7,747 bases of DNA from Aquificaceae bacterium. Its GTDB lineage: Bacteria; Aquificota; Aquificia; Aquificales; Aquificaceae. This document shows positions 5,208 through 7,747 of this stretch, piece by piece (the first letter of the stretch is position 1; each line of letters opens with the position of its first letter). The notes below the pieces were generated by a model. It was not told the DNA's origin. It saw nothing but the letters and a program-made list of their open reading frames with translations, and ran no database searches. Position numbers and translations under genes: made by a program. The stretch is taken from positions 1 through 7,747 of the forward strand of contig WGFS01000175.1 of NCBI GenBank assembly GCA_015492115.1, in the 5' to 3' direction.

Positions 5208-6978
5208 CGAGGTTTCTCTTCAGTCCTATCGCGAGGGCTGAGTTTATGAGCCCTACGTGGCTCAGGGCGAGGGGATAGTTCCCTAAGTACATGCTTCCGT
5301 CGCGCGATATCTCCTCTGGAAGGAGTCCTAACGGATTCACGAGACCGAGCAGTTCCACAAGGATCTCCTCCGCTTTCTCAAGTTGACCCGTGTGAACGAG
5401 AGCCTCTACCATCCAGAAGCTCCCGAGTAGAAAGGGGTTGTCCTCTCCCCTCAGCCCGTCGTCTGCGTTGTATCTTATGTAGAGTCCTTTTCCCACACCG
5501 AGCTCCTTCTTGACCCTCTCCAGCGTCCCGAGAACTCTCGGATCCTCTCCGGGGAAGAAGCCGAGCACAGGGATAAGCAGGAGAGATATGTCCACCGCCC
5601 CGGAGCCTGGATGCTGGACGAAGCTGTTTAACCTCTGGCTGAAGCAGTTTTCAAGGATGAAGCTCTCCACCTCCCCCATAGCCTTTAACCACCTCTCCCT
5701 GCGGGGACTGTCCTTGAGTACCTCGGAAACCCTCTTCAGGGCGAGCCAGCTCATTAGCTTAGAGTGGGTGTAGTGCTTCGTCTTTCCCCTGAACTCCCAT
5801 ATACCGCTGTCGGGGAGTCGCCAGGCGGAGGTGAGGAAGTTAGCCACGTTCTCCAGGAGCATAAGGTCAGCCTCCGAGAGCTCTATACCCATCTTCCAGG
5901 CGAGGTAGAAGGTCTCCACAAGCTCCCCATAGACATCAAGCTGGAACTGCTCACCCGCCTTGTTCCCTATCCTCACGGGTCTGGAGTCCATGTATCCCAT
6001 CAGGTGGCTGAGTCCCCTCTCCTCGGGAACGAGCTCACCTCTGACGGTGAAGGCTATCCTGAACTCCTCTATGGGCATGTGCTCCTCACAGCTCCTGCAG
6101 AGCCTTCTCAGCCAGTCAAAGTAGCTGTAAGCCTCCTTCCTGTGCCCGAGGGACATAAGAGCCTGAAAGGTGAAGGCAGAGTCCCTTATCCACACGTACC
6201 TGTAGTCCCAGTTCCTCTCTCCTCCTATTGACTCGGGGAGCGAGGTGGTTGGAGATGCGACGACAGCCCCCTCGTCGGTGGAGAGGAGCTTCAGGGTCAG
6301 CCCCGACCTCACCGCAAGGTCGTGCCAGGGACCCGCAAAGACGCACCCTCCCGGCTCGCACCTGTGAACCCAACCGTTCCAGAAGTCTATCTCCTCCGAG
6401 AGGAGCTCCTCACACCCGTAGTGGTTCAGCTCGGGCATGTCCCCGTACGAGAAAACTACCCAGAAGGACTCACCGTTCCTGAGACCGAGGGAGAGCTCCA
6501 CACCGCTGGCGCTCATCTTCACGTTTCTGGGTTCGTGGAGGAGCCTGAGGTAGAGGGTCTCTCCTCCAGAAGAGAACACAAAGCTCCCGTCTCTGAACTG
6601 GACTGAGGGGTTTTCCTTACCGTAGTTGAACCTCGGGTAGCACCTTAGCTTTATATCTACTCGTCCCCTCCTGCACTTTACCCTCCTGAGCAGGAGATCC
6701 CTTCCCCTTGGCATGAAGTTGGTGATCAGGAGCTCCCCCTCTGGACTCTGGAAGAGGTTCTCCAGAATGTTCGTCTTCTCAACGTAGCTCAGCGAAGAGG
6801 AGCTGTAATCCTGAGGGGCTATGGAGAAGGACCCCGCGGAGGGGTCAAGGATTGAAGAGAAAAAAGAGGGGGAGTCAAAGTAGGGAAGGCAGAGCCAGTC
6901 AACCGAGCTGTCCGCATTTATGAGGGCACAGGTCTTCCCGTTCCCGACTACGCCGTAGTCTTCAATCCTCTTCCACAT
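5200..6978 (-). CDS. Glycoside hydrolase family 15 (glucoamylase/trehalase-type)
   Basis: A 592-residue enzyme, the standard length of bacterial/archaeal two-domain GH15 proteins. It begins with the family's opening IEDYGVVGNGKTCALI (5-20) and SSVDWLCLPYFDSPSFF, an N-terminal beta-sandwich domain to about 200, and then an (alpha/alpha)6 barrel. Barrel signatures are GGERNWDYRYVWIRDSAF (262-279), which lines the substrate pocket; LPDSGIWEFRG (388-398), with E395 as probable general acid; and LLPEEISRDGSMYLGNYPLALSH (552-574), with E555 (or E556) as probable general base. It should release glucose from alpha-glucosides with inversion. Glucoamylase, glucodextranase and trehalase all occur in this family and motifs alone do not separate them. 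No signal peptide is seen, so it is probably cytoplasmic and used on glycogen-derived oligosaccharides or trehalose. The ATG at 6978 lies 43 nt after merA; the GAGGG upstream is about 12 nt away, a weak ribosome site. Confidence 0.93.
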   Translation of the reverse strand: MWKRIEDYGVVGNGKTCALINADSSVDWLCLPYFDSPSFFSSILDPSAGSFSIAPQDYSSSSLSYVEKTNILENLFQSPEGELLITNFMPRGRDLLLRRVKCRRGRVDIKLRCYPRFNYGKENPSVQFRDGSFVFSSGGETLYLRLLHEPRNVKMSASGVELSLGLRNGESFWVVFSYGDMPELNHYGCEELLSEEIDFWNGWVHRCEPGGCVFAGPWHDLAVRSGLTLKLLSTDEGAVVASPTTSLPESIGGERNWDYRYVWIRDSAFTFQALMSLGHRKEAYSYFDWLRRLCRSCEEHMPIEEFRIAFTVRGELVPEERGLSHLMGYMDSRPVRIGNKAGEQFQLDVYGELVETFYLAWKMGIELSEADLMLLENVANFLTSAWRLPDSGIWEFRGKTKHYTHSKLMSWLALKRVSEVLKDSPRRERWLKAMGEVESFILENCFSQRLNSFVQHPGSGAVDISLLLIPVLGFFPGEDPRVLGTLERVKKELGVGKGLYIRYNADDGLRGEDNPFLLGSFWMVEALVHTGQLEKAEEILVELLGLVNPLGLLPEEISRDGSMYLGNYPLALSHVGLINSALAIGLKRNLVS

Positions 6979-7021
6979 AACCTAAAGCTACCCTCAGAGA
7001 GCCCCCATTCTGTAAACTGCC

Positions 7022-7747
7022 TCACTGAGCACAGCAGGAGAGCTTGGATACGTCCTTGAAGAAGGTCTGGGCGCAGAGCTTTACCGACTCGGAGAGGGTA
7101 GGATATACGTCAACCATGTCAACGATGTCTTCAAGCTTGAGACCCAGCTTCAGAACAGGGACAGCCCTGTGGATTATCTCAGCCCCGTGGGGAGCTAGGA
7201 CATGAACTCCCAGAACCCTGTGGGTCTCTTCCTCAACCACCATCTTAACGAGCCCCTCGGTTCTGAAGGCTATGATAGCTCTCGGGACCTTTGAGAACTC
7301 TAAGACCCTTGTGTCCACCCTGTAACCTCTCTTGCGTGCCTCTTCCTCTGTCAGCCCGACGCTCCCGAGCTCCGGCTCCGTGAATATGGCGTGGGGGACG
7401 GAGAGGTAGTCTATCCTCTTCTTATTCCCGAGGAGGGCGTTCTCGGCCGCTATCCCTCCCTCAAGTGCTGCGACGGTAACGAGGAGCATCCTGTCTATGC
7501 AGTCTCCCGCACCGTATATCTCCGGATTCGTGGTCTGCAGAAACTCGTTAACCTTCACAAAGCCCCTCTCGTCCACCTGAACTCCAACCCCATCAAGCCC
7601 CAGGTTCTCGGTGTTAGCTCTCCTTCCCGTCGCCACGAGGAGGTGGGTCCCAACCAGCTCAAAGCTCCTTCCGCCCCTAGAGACCGTAAGTTTTATACCT
7701 CCTCCGTCCTTTGCCACGCTCTCAACCCTCGCAGAGGTATATATCTC
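7022..7747 (-). CDS. merA: Mercuric reductase (MerA), 3' part; 5' end beyond the window
   Basis: The last 241 residues of a class-I pyridine nucleotide-disulfide oxidoreductase; the frame stays open to 7747 (EIYTSARVESVAKD...), so the GTG at 7717 is internal, not a start. Visible features: the end of the NAD(P)H domain with LLVATGRR (36-43 of the visible part), the FAD-binding IYGAGDC (77-83), and the dimerisation domain from about 110 (SVPHAIFTEPELGSVGLTEEEA). The C-terminus KDVSKLSCCAQ carries the Cys-Cys pair (238-239) with which MerA passes Hg(II) to the active site. The His of the HPTLSE motif of dihydrolipoamide dehydrogenase is Tyr here (YPTLSE, Y215). The enzyme reduces Hg(II) to Hg(0) with NADPH in the cytoplasm. 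The active-site CxxxxC lies off the window. No merR, merT or merP is visible. Confidence 0.93.
   Translation of the reverse strand, partial: EIYTSARVESVAKDGGGIKLTVSRGGRSFELVGTHLLVATGRRANTENLGLDGVGVQVDERGFVKVNEFLQTTNPEIYGAGDCIDRMLLVTVAALEGGIAAENALLGNKKRIDYLSVPHAIFTEPELGSVGLTEEEARKRGYRVDTRVLEFSKVPRAIIAFRTEGLVKMVVEEETHRVLGVHVLAPHGAEIIHRAVPVLKLGLKLEDIVDMVDVYPTLSESVKLCAQTFFKDVSKLSCCAQ

Noticed and set aside
6391..6405. Inverted repeat CTCCTC-CGA-GAGGAG
   Set aside because: It sits inside GH15 coding sequence (ELLSEE) and arises from Glu/Leu codons; there is no U-run and no gene boundary there.
7008..7019. 12-mer CAGTTTACAGAA shared with 1269-1280 on the other strand
   Set aside because: A few 12-base matches are expected by chance between the strands of a 7.7-kb sequence, and the core GTTTACAGA is a common Val-Tyr-Arg codon string here.
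7022..7717. Start of the reductase gene at 7717
   Set aside because: The frame continues upstream to the window edge with MerA-like residues (EIYTSARVESV), so the GTG at 7717 is an internal Val codon.
7022..7747. Dihydrolipoamide dehydrogenase as the identity of the right-edge gene
   Set aside because: The C-terminal LSCCAQ and the His-to-Tyr change in the HPTLSE motif fit MerA and not a dihydrolipoamide dehydrogenase.

Overview
The window looks like chromosomal DNA from a thermophilic, Gram-negative bacterium, most likely from the Aquificales (Hydrogenivirga or Hydrogenobacter type). This rests on heavy AGG/AGA and ATA codon use, purine-rich coding strands, Lys/Glu/Arg-rich proteins, very tight packing, an outer-envelope OmpA-type protein and a MerA-like reductase. 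The lineage is an inference from style, not from a marker gene. There are eight coding regions (two cut by the window edges). No RNA gene, CRISPR array, insertion sequence or intergenic gap above about 50 bases was found.

Layout: (1) Positions 1-3729 form a minus-strand cluster. In transcription order it encodes a PsiE-like membrane protein, a 624-residue VWA-domain protein with a probably dead metallopeptidase-like N-terminal part, a Kef/NapA-type cation:proton antiporter, and the first 13 codons of another gene that starts in the antiporter stop codon (ATGA overlap) behind a strong GGAGGT. A GC-rich hairpin lies between the PsiE and VWA genes. (2) A 48-bp AT-rich divergent intergenic region (3730-3777) separates this cluster from a plus-strand pair. 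(3) The plus-strand pair (3778-5207) is a secreted OmpA-C-terminal-domain protein with a DUF4892-like N-terminal domain and a CxxC, followed by an unrecognised 163-164-residue protein that overlaps it. (4) This pair runs tail-to-tail into a minus-strand GH15 glucoamylase/trehalase-type enzyme. Both stop codons lie inside one 8-bp palindrome (TCAGCTGA), leaving no intergenic DNA. (5) Upstream of GH15 on the minus strand lies the 3' part of a mercuric reductase gene (merA), running off the right edge.

Functionally the left cluster suggests membrane and ion homeostasis plus a MIDAS scaffold protein. The plus pair suggests a peptidoglycan-anchored envelope protein with a cotranslated partner. The right end combines an alpha-glucoside hydrolase with mercury detoxification. 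No single undescribed system is proven. The best candidates for follow-up are the PsiE/VWA/antiporter cluster with its inter-gene hairpin and degenerate HExxH, and the OmpA/unknown-protein pair.
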